DNA from: Bradyrhizobium sp.
GTDB lineage: Bacteria > Pseudomonadota > Alphaproteobacteria > Rhizobiales > Xanthobacteraceae
Reading direction: 5' to 3'
Length of the DNA stretch: 56,582 bases
Assembly: GCF_030697065.1 (NCBI RefSeq)
Contig: NZ_JAUYQU010000092.1
Span: 1 to 56,582 of the forward strand
The notes below the pieces were generated by a model. That model saw only the letters and a program-made list of their open reading frames with translations, was not told where the DNA came from and did not search any database. Below are positions 41,015 to 51,867 of this stretch, one piece after another; the stretch's first letter is position 1, and every line of letters begins with the position of its first letter. Position numbers and translations under genes: made by a program.

Positions 41015-41292
41015 TCGTTTCCCTCATCTGCCGGCCGCCGGTGATTGTTGGCTCACCTTGCCCGGTCCCGCAGGACGGAGAGCCTACACGGGCAAAACCG
41101 ATTGGAACAGCCTTTGGGCCCCGCTCCGGCGGCAGGCTCCCATGCGCCATTGCGCACCAAAGCGGACACACGCCCGCACTGATCGATCGCCACTGGGTTG
41201 TCCCGCGGATAATCAGACCGATTGAGTGTGCCGATTTGGCCTTGTTCCCGACCCGCACACCGATAGAAGCCTCGGTGATGTCCCATGACCCT

Positions 41293-41550
41293 TTACTTCC
41301 TGATCGACCCGAGCCGTGCCGCGATGTAGGCAACCGCCCCGTCGAGCGTGACAAGCTTCGGATAGTCGAGCTCGGGGATGTCGACGCCGAGGCGATGGTG
41401 GATCGCGGAGATGAAGTTCAGGAAATCCATGGAGTCAATGTCCAGGGCTTCGCGCAAATCGCCGGCCGGATCAATCGCCGCCAGATCGATTTCGGGGGCG
41501 ATATTGTTGAGCTCTTCCTTGACCGCTTTGCGGATGTCGAGGTCATTCAT
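41293..41550 (-). CDS. Acyl carrier protein at the end of a PDH operon
   Basis: The 85-residue protein is an acyl carrier protein: helices with DIRKAVKEELNNIAPEIDLA, and the phosphopantetheine site LREALDIDSMDFLNFI, where S40 carries the arm. The motif is DSMD, not the DSLD of AcpP, so this is a specialised carrier. Its gene overlaps the E2 gene by four bases and closes the acs-PDH operon. A carrier domain encoded with a pyruvate dehydrogenase is unusual: it might accept an acetyl or acyl group from the ligase or E2, or be needed for lipoic acid assembly. None of this is shown. Confidence 0.9.
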   Translation of the reverse strand: MNDLDIRKAVKEELNNIAPEIDLAAIDPAGDLREALDIDSMDFLNFISAIHHRLGVDIPELDYPKLVTLDGAVAYIAARLGSIRK

Positions 41551-42746
41551 AGCTTGTCGGGCTCCTGCAGCAGCATGCCGATCTCGGCGAGGAACAGCGC
41601 GCCGGCGTGTCCGTCACTGACCCGATGGTCGGCGGACAAGGTCATGGTGACGATCGAACGCGGTCCGATGGCGCCGTCGATGACCCACGGCCGCCTCACG
41701 ACCTTGCCGAAGCCCAAGATCGCCACCTGCGGCGGGTAGATGATGCCGTAGAGTGTCTCGACGCCGCGTTCCCCCAGGCTCGTCACCGTGATCGTCGGAT
41801 CGGATATCTCCGAACTGCGAATGCGACCGGCACGGGTTCGTTGAACGAGGTCGCGCATCCGCGTCATCAGCTCGTCGAGCTGGATCTGATCGGCGTCATG
41901 CAGGGCCGGCGCCGCCAGCCCGCCCCCGCGAATGGCGATCGCGACGCCGACATGCACCGCGCGCGACGGCTCGAATTTGCCGTCTCGGTAAAAGCCGTTG
42001 AAGGCCGGGAAGCGGCGCGCGGCCAGGGCAACCGATCTGACCATCAGCGCGCCGATCAGCAGGCGCTCGTCGGGCGGCCGCACCGCGTTCTTCTGCGTCA
42101 GCCATTGCTCGCTGACAGTGACGTCGACTTGGTGCTCGAGATAGTAATGCGGAATTTCTCGCTTTGATCGTGCCATCGCGGCGGCAATCGCCGTTCGCAT
42201 GGCGTCGAGATCGAGGCCGGGTGCGCGTTTCTTTTCCGCATCAGCGACGGCCCCACCGAGGCGGCGCTCGACGTCGGCATAAATGATCGCCCCCGCCGGA
42301 CCGCTTGCGGTCACGATCGAAAGATCGATCCCCTGCGCCCCGGCGAGCCGCCGCGCGGCCGGTGACACGCGCCGACGCGCTACGGCGGCCGGCGGCGGTG
42401 CGGGCGGCGATGGTGGCGCAACGGGCGCCAGTATCGAAGGCGGAGCCGCGGACAGGGCAACGGGCGCCGCCGGCGATGGCGCGGTTGCTACGGTGCCGGC
42501 GGCTTCCTCGCGTTCGGTCTGAATTCGCGCCAGCGGCGTCCCGACCGGCACGTTGGTATTGAGCCCGACGAGAATCTGCTCGATCTTGCCGGCCTCGAAG
42601 ATTTCGATCTCGATCGCGCCTTTCTGGGTCTCTACGACGGCAACGATGTCGCCGCGCTTGACCCGGTCGCCGGGTTTGACCAGCCACTCAACCAGCGTGC
42701 CCGCTTCCATGTCGGCGCCGAGGGAGGGCATGCGGAATTCGGCCAC
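41547..42746 (-). CDS. Dihydrolipoamide acyltransferase (E2) of a PDH-like complex
   Basis: The 399-residue protein has one lipoyl domain (lysine K42 in VVETQKGAIEIEIFEAG), a Pro/Ala linker, a peripheral subunit-binding domain (VSPAARRLAGAQGIDLSIVT, then GPAGAIIYADV), and the catalytic domain ending with LSADHRVSDGHAGALFLAEI, which keeps the catalytic His and Asp. The lipoyl site has QKG in place of the common DKA. It transfers acetyl groups to CoA. There is no E3 gene in the cluster, so a lipoamide dehydrogenase from elsewhere must serve. It starts three bases after the E1 beta gene. Confidence 0.92.
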   Translation of the reverse strand: MAEFRMPSLGADMEAGTLVEWLVKPGDRVKRGDIVAVVETQKGAIEIEIFEAGKIEQILVGLNTNVPVGTPLARIQTEREEAAGTVATAPSPAAPVALSAAPPSILAPVAPPSPPAPPPAAVARRRVSPAARRLAGAQGIDLSIVTASGPAGAIIYADVERRLGGAVADAEKKRAPGLDLDAMRTAIAAAMARSKREIPHYYLEHQVDVTVSEQWLTQKNAVRPPDERLLIGALMVRSVALAARRFPAFNGFYRDGKFEPSRAVHVGVAIAIRGGGLAAPALHDADQIQLDELMTRMRDLVQRTRAGRIRSSEISDPTITVTSLGERGVETLYGIIYPPQVAILGFGKVVRRPWVIDGAIGPRSIVTMTLSADHRVSDGHAGALFLAEIGMLLQEPDKL

Positions 42747-42749
42747 GGT

Positions 42750-43757
42750 CTAGGCTCGCCCAAGCACGGCTTTGGCGGTCGCGACGATGCCGGGCACCTG
42801 CGGGATCGCCGCATTCTCGAGATGCCGGGCGTAGGGAATTGGCACCTCCGCGCTGCACACGCGGCCGATCGGCGCATCCAGTTCCCAGAAGGCCTGCTCG
42901 ACGATACGCATGCCGATTTCCGCCGACAGGCTGCCGCTACGCCAGCCTTCGTCGACGATGACCGCCCGGCGCGTCCTGGCGATCGACGCCATGATGGTCG
43001 CGTCGTCGAGCGGCCTCAGGCTGCGCAGATCGATCACCTCGGCATGGATATTCTCGCCGGCCAGGACGGCAGCGGCTTCGAGCGTCTTCCACAGCGAGCC
43101 GCCATAGGTGATGAGCGAAATATCGCGGCCGGCACGGCGGACGGCGGCCCTGGCGATATCAACCGGAACGGCGTCCGCGGCCACAGTCCCGGTCATGTTG
43201 TAGAGCATGACGTTTTCGAAGATCAGCACCGGATCGGGATCCTGCAAAGCCGTCCACAACATGCCGCGCGCATCCTCGACGGTCGCCGGCGCCAGCACCT
43301 TGATTCCCGGAATGTGGGCATACCAGCCCTCGAGGCTGTGCGAATGCTGGGCCGCAAGCTGGCGACCGGCGCCGGTCGCCATGCGAATGACGAGCGGTAC
43401 GCCGAACTGATTTCCCGACATGTGACGCAGCGTGGCCGCGGTATTGAGAATCTGATCGAGCGCGAGCAGGCTGAAATTCACCGTCATCAATTCAACGATC
43501 GGACGCATGCCGGCCATCGCCGCCCCAATGCCGGCACCGGTAAAGCCGGATTCCGACAGCGGCGTATCTCGGATCCGTTCCGCCCCGAATTCCGCCAACA
43601 GGCCCTTGCTCACCCCGTAGCACCCGCCATAATGGCCGACATCCTCGCCCATCAGGAACACGCGGTCATCCCGGCGCATTGCATCGCGGATCGCCTCGCG
43701 CATCGCGTCGCGGTAGGTGATTTCAGTCGTGGCGGGCTGGATCATCTGTTGCGGCAC
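42750..43757 (-). CDS. Pyruvate dehydrogenase E1 beta subunit
   Basis: The 335-residue protein matches E1 beta of branched-chain or pyruvate dehydrogenases: [60 protein letters not shown] and the C-terminal transketolase domain with [19 protein letters not shown]. It forms the alpha2-beta2 E1 with the product of the gene just upstream, six bases away. Thiamine diphosphate binds at the interface. A substrate other than pyruvate, such as acetoin or a branched-chain keto acid, cannot be excluded. Confidence 0.93.
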   Translation of the reverse strand: MPQQMIQPATTEITYRDAMREAIRDAMRRDDRVFLMGEDVGHYGGCYGVSKGLLAEFGAERIRDTPLSESGFTGAGIGAAMAGMRPIVELMTVNFSLLALDQILNTAATLRHMSGNQFGVPLVIRMATGAGRQLAAQHSHSLEGWYAHIPGIKVLAPATVEDARGMLWTALQDPDPVLIFENVMLYNMTGTVAADAVPVDIARAAVRRAGRDISLITYGGSLWKTLEAAAVLAGENIHAEVIDLRSLRPLDDATIMASIARTRRAVIVDEGWRSGSLSAEIGMRIVEQAFWELDAPIGRVCSAEVPIPYARHLENAAIPQVPGIVATAKAVLGRA

Positions 43758-43763
43758 GACATT

Positions 43764-44752
43764 TCACCCTTCGGCTTCTGCGTGAGTGAAGCGGGTGAGC
43801 TGCTCGACCGGCTCCCATGTGCCTGCCTCGCTGAAGGAAACCGCCTCGGCAATCTCGGCTGCCACCTCGGATTCGATGCACGCCAGGTCGTCCGGGTGAA
43901 CCAGGTGATTGGCTTCCAGCCAGCCCTGAAAGCGCACGATCGGTTCCTTGTGTCGCCAGGCCTCAACCTCGGCCTTGTCACGATAGAGTTGAGCGTCGAA
44001 CATCGAATGCGCGCGCAGCCGGTAGGTCCGGCATTCCAGGAAGTGGGGCTTGCGGGTTTCGCGCACCACGTGCACTGCCCGCCGTGTGGCCGCCTCGACC
44101 GCGATCACATCCATGCCGTCGACCGCCTCGGATGCAATCTGGTAGCACGCCGCCTTGCGCTGGATATCGGTTTCGGATTCCGAAAGGGCCAGCGCCGTTC
44201 CCATCGCGTAACGGTTGTTTTCGCACACGAACAGCACCGGCAGCCCCCACAGTGCAGCCAGATTCATGCTTTCGTGAAACTCGCCTTCGGCAACGGCGCC
44301 TTCCCCGAAAAAGCAGGCCGTGACGATGTCGTCGCCCCGCATCCGGTCGGCGAGCGCCAGTCCGATCGCCATCGGCAAACCGCCACCGACGATGGCGTTG
44401 CCACCATAGAAATTCGTGGCGCGATCGAACAGGTGCATGGAGCCGCCGCGTCCGCGGCTGCAGCCATCCTGCTTGCCGTACATTTCCGCCAGCACCGCTT
44501 TCATCGGCACGCCGCGCACCAAAGCATGGCCGTGCTCGCGGTAGGTCGCCACGATCCTGTCTCGCTGTTCCAGCACCGGGATCACGCCGACGGCCACCGC
44601 TTCCTCGCCGTCGTAGAGGTGCAGGAAGCCCCTGATCTCTTCCCTTGTATAGAGTTCGGCGCACTTGTCCTCGAAGCGACGAATACGGATCATCTGTCTC
44701 AGCAAGGCCAGCAAGTGCTCGCGCGACAGATGCGGCTTTTCGGCTGACGCGG

Positions 44753-44756
<4 letters not shown>
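43764..44756 (-). CDS. Pyruvate dehydrogenase E1 alpha subunit
   Basis: The 330-residue protein has the thiamine diphosphate motif GEG...ENN ([20 protein letters not shown], then [13 protein letters not shown]), and the family segments [20 protein letters not shown] and [15 protein letters not shown]. It decarboxylates the 2-oxo acid as part of E1 and loads acetyl onto the E2 lipoyl group. Its ATG overlaps the stop of the upstream acetyl-CoA synthetase gene by four bases, tying the two acetyl-CoA-forming routes together in one transcript. Confidence 0.93.
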
Positions 44757-46510
<1,754 letters not shown>

Positions 46511-46813
46511 GGCGAACCTTGAAGGTGATTACGACCAAAAAGCTACATGGCGGAATTCGAGTGGCCTTGACGTGGGTCAAGCCCGAAGCCCGCGCGATCG
46601 AGGCCGAAGCCGCGGGGGAGGCGTGACGGCCGTCTCCGGTACCTTTCGGAAGGCGCGCAGCGGCGGCCTATCCGGGTGGTTGCAGGTCAGCCGGGCATCG
46701 TCGGGCCTCGGTTCCGGCCGTCCGGGCGACCGCCGGTTTCGTGATGTAACTCCGTGATGCATAATGCTAGGACAGCCTCACCCTCCGCAAATTGACATCC
46801 AATCGGTAACCGC
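46511..46813. other. Divergent promoter region of acsA and the lytic transglycosylase
   Basis: About 300 bases with no supported gene. It holds the FixK-like box at 46567-46580. The rest is GC-rich with small direct repeats and no hairpin I would call a terminator. Confidence 0.5.
46567..46580. promoter_or_regulatory. FixK/FNR-type box upstream of the acsA-PDH operon
   Basis: TTGACGTGGGTCAA matches TTGA-N6-TCAA exactly. Its centre is 64 bases from the acsA ATG on the minus strand. At -41.5 it predicts a transcription start near 46532 and a leader of about 22 bases, a textbook arrangement for activation by FixK or FNR. Confidence 0.7.
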
Positions 46814-48151
46814 ATGCGAAAGATTTCAACGACAGGATTTCTCTCCAGTGCAGTCCTGCTGGCGCTTCTGTGCGGACCGCAAATCGTATCGGCTCAACCA
46901 GTTCCCGCTGCACCCCGGCCACTGGCCGCTCCCGCCAAGCCGGCCCCGGCCCCGCGCGGCGGCGCGGCCTGCCATAACGGGATGTCGTTCGACCGATTCC
47001 TTGCCAACCTCAAACAGCAGGCTGTCGCGGCGGGGGTGTCGCAGCGGGCGCTGGCCGAGGCATCGCCCGGACTCGTCTACGACCAGGGCATCGTCAACCG
47101 AGATCGCGGCCAACGCGTGTTCGGGCAGGTGTTCACCGAATTCGCGGCGCGGATGGCCGCGGTGTACCGGATGCAGCATGGGCAGAAGAAAATCAAAACC
47201 CATGCCGCGGCGTTCGCGCGCGCCGAGAAGGAATATGGCGTGCCGCCGGCTGTGATCGCCGCGTTCTGGGGATTGGAAAGCGATTTCGGCGCCAACATGG
47301 GCAATCTGCCGACGCTGCGCTCGCTGGTGTCGCTGGCCTATGATTGCCGCCGCTCCGAAATGTTCCAGAAGGAAACCATCGCCGCCTTGAAGATCATCGA
47401 CCGCGGCGACCTTTCGCCGGATGAAATGATCGGCTCCTGGGCCGGCGAACTCGGGCAGACGCAATTCCTGCCGACGCATTATTTCAACTACGCCGTCGAC
47501 TTCGACGGCGATGGTCATCGCGACATGCTGCGCAGCCCGGATGATGTGATCGGCTCGACCGCGAACTACATCGCCAACGGCCTGAAATGGCGGCGCGGCG
47601 AACCCTGGCTGCAGGAAGTGCGGGTGCCGCAAAATCTACCGTGGGACCAGGCCGACCTGACGATCAAGCATCCGCGTTCGAAATGGACGCAATTCGGCGT
47701 CACCTATCCCGACGGGAAATCGCTGCCGAACGACAGCCTGCCGGCGTCGCTGCTGCTGCCGATGGGCCGCCACGGGCCGGCGTTCCTCGCCTATCCGAAT
47801 TTCGCCGCCTATACCGAGTGGAACAACTCGCTGATCTATTCGACCACCGCCGGCTATCTCGCCACCCGCATCGCCGGGGCGCCGCCGATGCAGCGCCCCT
47901 CGGCCCCGGTGGCGCAACTGTCATTCAACGAACTGCGCGAGTTGCAGCAGCTCCTGGTGCGCGCGGGATTCGATGTCGGCAAGATCGACGGCATCATGGG
48001 ACAACTCAGCCGCACCGCGGTCAAGACCATGCAGATCAAATACGGTTTGCCCGCGGATTCATGGCCCACCGCCGAATTGCTGGCCCGGATGCGCGGCCAG
48101 CCGGTCGCACCGCGCGCGCCCGCGCAGCCCAGACCATCGGCGCTCCGCTAG
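46814..48151 (+). CDS. Lytic murein transglycosylase (MltB family) with peptidoglycan-binding domain
   Basis: The 445-residue protein has a signal peptide (STTGFLSSAVLLALLCGPQI, then VSA), a Pro-rich linker, an MltB-type SLT domain (FDRFLANLKQQAVAAGVSQR, AAFWGLESDFGANMGNLPTL with the catalytic Glu in GLESDFG, and GSWAGELGQTQFLPTHYFNY), and a C-terminal peptidoglycan-binding repeat (LQQLLVRAGFDVGKIDGIMG). It cleaves the glycan strand of murein in the periplasm. No lipobox Cys follows the signal peptide, so it is probably soluble. It is divergent from acsA. Confidence 0.92.
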   Translation: MRKISTTGFLSSAVLLALLCGPQIVSAQPVPAAPRPLAAPAKPAPAPRGGAACHNGMSFDRFLANLKQQAVAAGVSQRALAEASPGLVYDQGIVNRDRGQRVFGQVFTEFAARMAAVYRMQHGQKKIKTHAAAFARAEKEYGVPPAVIAAFWGLESDFGANMGNLPTLRSLVSLAYDCRRSEMFQKETIAALKIIDRGDLSPDEMIGSWAGELGQTQFLPTHYFNYAVDFDGDGHRDMLRSPDDVIGSTANYIANGLKWRRGEPWLQEVRVPQNLPWDQADLTIKHPRSKWTQFGVTYPDGKSLPNDSLPASLLLPMGRHGPAFLAYPNFAAYTEWNNSLIYSTTAGYLATRIAGAPPMQRPSAPVAQLSFNELRELQQLLVRAGFDVGKIDGIMGQLSRTAVKTMQIKYGLPADSWPTAELLARMRGQPVAPRAPAQPRPSALR

Positions 48152-48247
48152 AGCGGCATTCTTCAACGTTGTATTCTGTCTGCCGACGCCCCACTTCGAG
48201 CAGAACTACCCCGCATCGACCATATTCCAGCACGAAAAGAGCATCCC

Positions 48248-48751
48248 ATGTCTTTCCACGACGCTTCCGTTGCCGCGTACTTGCAGATCCTGGGCAGCCT
48301 CACCAACATCCTCGGCAAGGCCGAGGCGTATTGCATGGCGAAGAAAATCCCGCCCGAGGTGTTGCTCGGCGCCCGGCTTTATCCGGACATGCTGCCATTG
48401 AGTCGGCAGATCCAGCTCACCTGCGATTTCGCCACCAAGGGCTGCGCGCGCCTCACCCAGAGCGAGGTGCCTTCCATTCCCGACACCGAAAAGAGTTTTG
48501 ACGAGTTGAAGGCGCGGCTCGCCAGGACCATCGACTATGTGAAGGCGTTCAAGCCGGCACAGTTCGACGGGGCCGAGACCCGCGACGTGACGTTTCCGAC
48601 AGGTCCAGACAAGACCACAACCATGAAGGGCCAACAATTCCTCAGCCAGTTCTCGTTGCCGAACTTCTACTTCCATGCCGCCACCGCCCACGGCATCCTC
48701 CGGCACAACGGCGTCGAAATCGGCAAGCGGGATTTTCTCGGGGTTAGTTGA
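48248..48751 (+). CDS. DUF1993 protein
   Basis: The 167-residue protein is a DUF1993 member: MSFHDASVAAYLQILGSLTN, ARLYPDMLPLSRQIQLTCDF and the C-terminal NFYFHAATAHGILRHNGVEI. The fold is a four-helix bundle of the DinB/mycothiol-transferase type, in which conserved His residues may bind a metal; the HxxxxHxxL part is AATAHGILRHNG here. Activity is unknown. It stands between the transglycosylase and the OYE gene on the same strand, with a repeat element downstream. Confidence 0.82.
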   Translation: MSFHDASVAAYLQILGSLTNILGKAEAYCMAKKIPPEVLLGARLYPDMLPLSRQIQLTCDFATKGCARLTQSEVPSIPDTEKSFDELKARLARTIDYVKAFKPAQFDGAETRDVTFPTGPDKTTTMKGQQFLSQFSLPNFYFHAATAHGILRHNGVEIGKRDFLGVS

Positions 48752-48764
48752 GCGGCTTCTCAGC

Positions 48765-48803
48765 GTTTCCGGGACGATGCAAAGCATCGAACCCCGGAAT
48801 GAC
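48765..48803. repeat. Partial copy of a palindromic intergenic element
   Basis: An imperfect hairpin: TTCCGGG at 48767-48773 pairs with CCCGGAA at 48793-48799, and inside it CGATGC pairs with GCATCG around AAA. It shares GCATCGAA and CCGGAATGAC with the larger element at 50009-50088 and looks like a shorter relative. It lies between the DUF1993 and OYE genes. Confidence 0.55.
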
Positions 48804-48883
48804 GGCGGAACGGCCGACGGCATTGCCAAGCACACCGGCAATGCCCACCTCCATCCCATCTGCAATTCACCGGAACAAAAAAA

Positions 48884-49987
48884 ATGAGCACGCCGACCAA
48901 ACTATTCGAACCTTACAAGCTCGGGCCGATTACGCTTCCCAACCGGCTGGTGATGGCGCCCCTGACCCGCAACCGCGCGGTCCCTCCCGGGATGGTGCCA
49001 AGTGAGCTGGCGGTCGAATATTACGGCCAGCGCGCGTCGGCGGGCCTGCTGATCACCGAAGCGAGCCAGGTCTCGCAGCAGGGCCAGGGCTATCAGGATA
49101 CACCGGGTATCTATTCCAAGGAACAGGTCGCGGGCTGGCGCAAGGTCACCGACCGCGTGCACGAGCGTGGCGGGCGCATCTTCATCCAGCTCTGGCATGT
49201 CGGTCGCGTATCACATACCTCGCTGCAGCCGGATGGCGGCGCCCCCGTGGCGCCCTCGGCGATCCGCGCCAAGGGCAAGACCTTCGTCAACGGCACGTTT
49301 GCGGACATTTCCGAGCCGCGCGAACTGGCGCTTTCGGAAATCCCGGGGATTATCGAGGATTTCAAGCGCGGCACCTCCCACGCGCTGGCAGCCGGGTTCG
49401 ACGGCGTCGAAATCCACGGCGCCAATGGCTATTTGCTCGATCAATTCGCCAAGGATGGCGCCAACAAGCGCACCGATGCCTATGGCGGCTCGATCGAGAA
49501 CCGGGCTAAACTGATGCTGGAGATTTCGAAAGTGGTGGCCGCCGAGGCCGGCTCCGACCGCACCGGCATCCGCATCTCGCCGGTTACCCCGGCCAACGAC
49601 ATTTCCGACAGTGATCCGCAACCGCTGTTCGACCATATTGTCGACCAGCTCAACGCGATGAAGCTGGTCTACATCCACGTCATCGAGGGCGCCACGGGTG
49701 GGCCGCGCGACAACGCGCCGTTCGACTATGCGAGCCTGCGCAAGCGCTTCAAGGGAGCCTATGTCGCCAACAACGGCTACGACTACGAGCTCGCGACCAA
49801 GGTGCTGGCGGCGGATGCGGCCGATCTGATCGCGTTCGGAAAGCCGTTCATCTCCAATCCCGACCTGGTCGAGCGGCTGAAGCAGGGCGCCCCGCTGAAC
49901 GCGTTCGACAAGGCGACGTTCTATGGCGGCGGGGCGAAGGGGTATACGGATTATCCTGTGCTGGGTGGAGCGGTGGCGGCGGGGTAA
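48884..49987 (+). CDS. Old Yellow Enzyme-family alkene reductase
   Basis: The 367-residue protein is a FMN-dependent TIM barrel: LFEPYKLGPITLPNRLVMAP, LTRNRAVPPGMVPSELAVEY, FIQLWHVGRVSHTSLQPDGG, and VEIHGANGYLLDQFAKDGAN with the later GGSIENRAKLML. These are the diagnostic segments of the NemA/OYE class, which reduces activated C=C bonds or nitro compounds with NAD(P)H. The natural substrate is not evident. GGAACAAAAAAA precedes the ATG, a weak site. A hairpin-rich repeat follows the gene. Confidence 0.93.
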   Translation: MSTPTKLFEPYKLGPITLPNRLVMAPLTRNRAVPPGMVPSELAVEYYGQRASAGLLITEASQVSQQGQGYQDTPGIYSKEQVAGWRKVTDRVHERGGRIFIQLWHVGRVSHTSLQPDGGAPVAPSAIRAKGKTFVNGTFADISEPRELALSEIPGIIEDFKRGTSHALAAGFDGVEIHGANGYLLDQFAKDGANKRTDAYGGSIENRAKLMLEISKVVAAEAGSDRTGIRISPVTPANDISDSDPQPLFDHIVDQLNAMKLVYIHVIEGATGGPRDNAPFDYASLRKRFKGAYVANNGYDYELATKVLAADAADLIAFGKPFISNPDLVERLKQGAPLNAFDKATFYGGGAKGYTDYPVLGGAVAAG

Positions 49988-50008
49988 GGAGCGAACACTG
50001 GCTCAGCC

Positions 50009-50088
50009 GTCATTCCGGGGCGCATCGAAGATGCGAACCCGGAATCTCGAGATTCCGGGTTCGACGCTTCGCGTCGCCCCGGAATGAC
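50009..50088. repeat. Nested palindromic repeat element
   Basis: An 80-base element bounded by GTCATTCCGGGGCG (50009-50022) and its exact complement CGCCCCGGAATGAC (50075-50088). Inside lies a perfect 26-base palindrome at 50036-50061 (AACCCGGAATCTC and its complement), and small hairpins flank it. It separates the convergent OYE and glpD genes and could stop transcription both ways. The form is that of dispersed intergenic palindromes in Bradyrhizobium. Confidence 0.7.
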
Positions 50089-51623
50089 TACGATCCATTA
50101 GAGTGGGCCTCCGGCGCAACGTGGTTGGCGGCAATCCAGTCTTCAAGCGCGGCAATTTCGCCCACCGACAGGTGCAGCCCCAGTTTCGAGCGCCGCCAGA
50201 CGATGTCCTCGGCGCTGCGGGCCCACTCGTGGGCCATCAGGTATCGCACCTCGCTCTCGGTCAAACCGGCGCCGAAGGACTGGCCGAGATCGACAAGCGA
50301 TTTCGCATCACCGAGCCATTTGGTTGCGCGGGTGCCATAGGCATGCGCCAGCCGGCTGGCATGGGCCGGCGTCAGGAACGGATAACTTCGCATCAGTTCA
50401 GCCGTCAGCGCCGCAACCGCCGATACATCCATGTCGCCGCCGGGCAACGGCGATTTGCCGGTCCAGCCTTCTTTCGCCTTGAGGTCGCTGCGCAGATAGG
50501 GCGCGAGCCGCTCGAGCGCCTCTTCGGCGAGGCGGCGATAGGTGGTGATCTTGCCGCCATAGATCGACAGCATCGGCGCGCCGCCGGGGGTGTCGAGTTC
50601 GAACACGTAGTCGCGGGTGGCAGCCTTGGCTTCGCTGGCGCCATCGTCATAGAGCGGACGCACGCCGGCATAGGTCCAGACCACATCCTCCGGGCTGACC
50701 GGCTTGGCGAGATATTCGCTGACGGAATCACAGAGATATTTTATCTCTTCGGTCGAGGCTTTCACTTTCGAAGGGTCGCCGTCGAAGTCGCGATCGGTGG
50801 TCCCGATCAGCGTAAAATCATCCTGGTAGGGAATGACGAACACGATGCGGCCGTCGCTGTTCTGGAACATGTAGGCGCGGTCGTGGGCATAGAGTTTGCG
50901 CACTACGATGTGGGAGCCCTGCACCAGCCTCACCTTGGCCCGCGCGTTGACGCCGGCGCCGGACCGCAAGACATCCTCGACCCAGGGACCGCCGGCATTG
51001 ACCAGCGATCGAGCCTTTATCGTGCTGCCTGTTCCAGTCGATGTGTCCTCGAGCGCGACGTGCCAGATTCCGTCCGCTTGACGGATCTCGACCGCGCGGG
51101 TGCGGGTGCGGATCTCGGCGCCGCGGTCGGCCGCATCCCGAGCCGTGAGCACCACGAGCCGCGCGTCGTCGACGAAGCAGTCGGAATATTCGAACGCCCT
51201 GGTGTAGCGGTTGGGGACCAAGGGCTTGCCCACCTCATCCCGGGTCAGGTCGACCGAGCGCGTCGGCGGCAACAGTTTGCGGCCGCCGATGTGGTCGTAG
51301 AGAAACAACCCCAACCGTAATAGCCAGGCCGGGCGTAACCCGGCATGGTGCGGCAAAACGAATCGCAGGGGGCGGATGATGTGGGGCGCGATCTGCCAAA
51401 GGATCTCGCGCTCGATCAGCGCCTCGCGCACCAAACGAAACTCGTAATATTCGAGATAGCGCAGGCCGCCATGCACCAGCTTGGTCGACCAGGACGACGT
51501 GCCGCTGGCCAAGTCATTCATTTCACAAAGAAAAACGGAATTTCCCCGGCCTGCGGCATCGCGCGCAATGCCGCAGCCATTGATGCCGCCTCCGATAATC
51601 GCGAGGTCGAAAATCTTGTCCAA
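50088..51623 (-). CDS. glpD: Aerobic glycerol-3-phosphate dehydrogenase
   Basis: The 511-residue flavoprotein starts with the FAD-binding motif FDLAIIGGGINGCGIARDAA, followed by SSWSTKLVHGGLRYLEYYEF, LVQGSHIVVRKLYAHD and VWTYAGVRPLYDDG. It oxidises glycerol 3-phosphate to dihydroxyacetone phosphate at the membrane and passes electrons to quinone. The start is a TTG at 51623: a TAG stop lies in frame only seven codons upstream and no ATG or GTG falls between. The DeoR-type regulator gene lies upstream on the same strand. The stop codon touches the palindromic element at 50009-50088. Confidence 0.94.
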   Translation of the reverse strand: MDKIFDLAIIGGGINGCGIARDAAGRGNSVFLCEMNDLASGTSSWSTKLVHGGLRYLEYYEFRLVREALIEREILWQIAPHIIRPLRFVLPHHAGLRPAWLLRLGLFLYDHIGGRKLLPPTRSVDLTRDEVGKPLVPNRYTRAFEYSDCFVDDARLVVLTARDAADRGAEIRTRTRAVEIRQADGIWHVALEDTSTGTGSTIKARSLVNAGGPWVEDVLRSGAGVNARAKVRLVQGSHIVVRKLYAHDRAYMFQNSDGRIVFVIPYQDDFTLIGTTDRDFDGDPSKVKASTEEIKYLCDSVSEYLAKPVSPEDVVWTYAGVRPLYDDGASEAKAATRDYVFELDTPGGAPMLSIYGGKITTYRRLAEEALERLAPYLRSDLKAKEGWTGKSPLPGGDMDVSAVAALTAELMRSYPFLTPAHASRLAHAYGTRATKWLGDAKSLVDLGQSFGAGLTESEVRYLMAHEWARSAEDIVWRRSKLGLHLSVGEIAALEDWIAANHVAPEAHSNGS

Positions 51624-51653
51624 AAAGCCGATTCCCGGGCGCTAGCCCATTCA

Positions 51654-51680
51654 TTTTTCGGTTTTACTTTCGACTTCGAA
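51654..51680. promoter_or_regulatory. Possible GlpR binding region upstream of glpD
   Basis: On the glpD strand this reads TTCGAAGTCGAAAGTAAAAC followed by CGAAAAA, with three CGAA(A/G) half-sites about 7-10 bases apart. DeoR-type GlpR proteins of Pseudomonas and rhizobia bind T/C-rich repeats such as TTTCG, so this is a reasonable candidate. It lies 31-57 bases before the TTG start. Confidence 0.4.
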
Positions 51681-51867
51681 TAAATCACGACCGAATGTGA
51701 AAGCAAGTGAAAACGAGATGGCCGCGCCGGATGCGGTATGAGGCAAATCGCCGAAAGAACGGAGCCGTCCCCGAGCTCTGGACAGATATCGGAGGCTTCA
51801 CCCAGAGAACCCGAGAGCGTTACGGGCTCTGGCCTTCAACGGCCTCGATTGATCCTGGATGTTCGCC

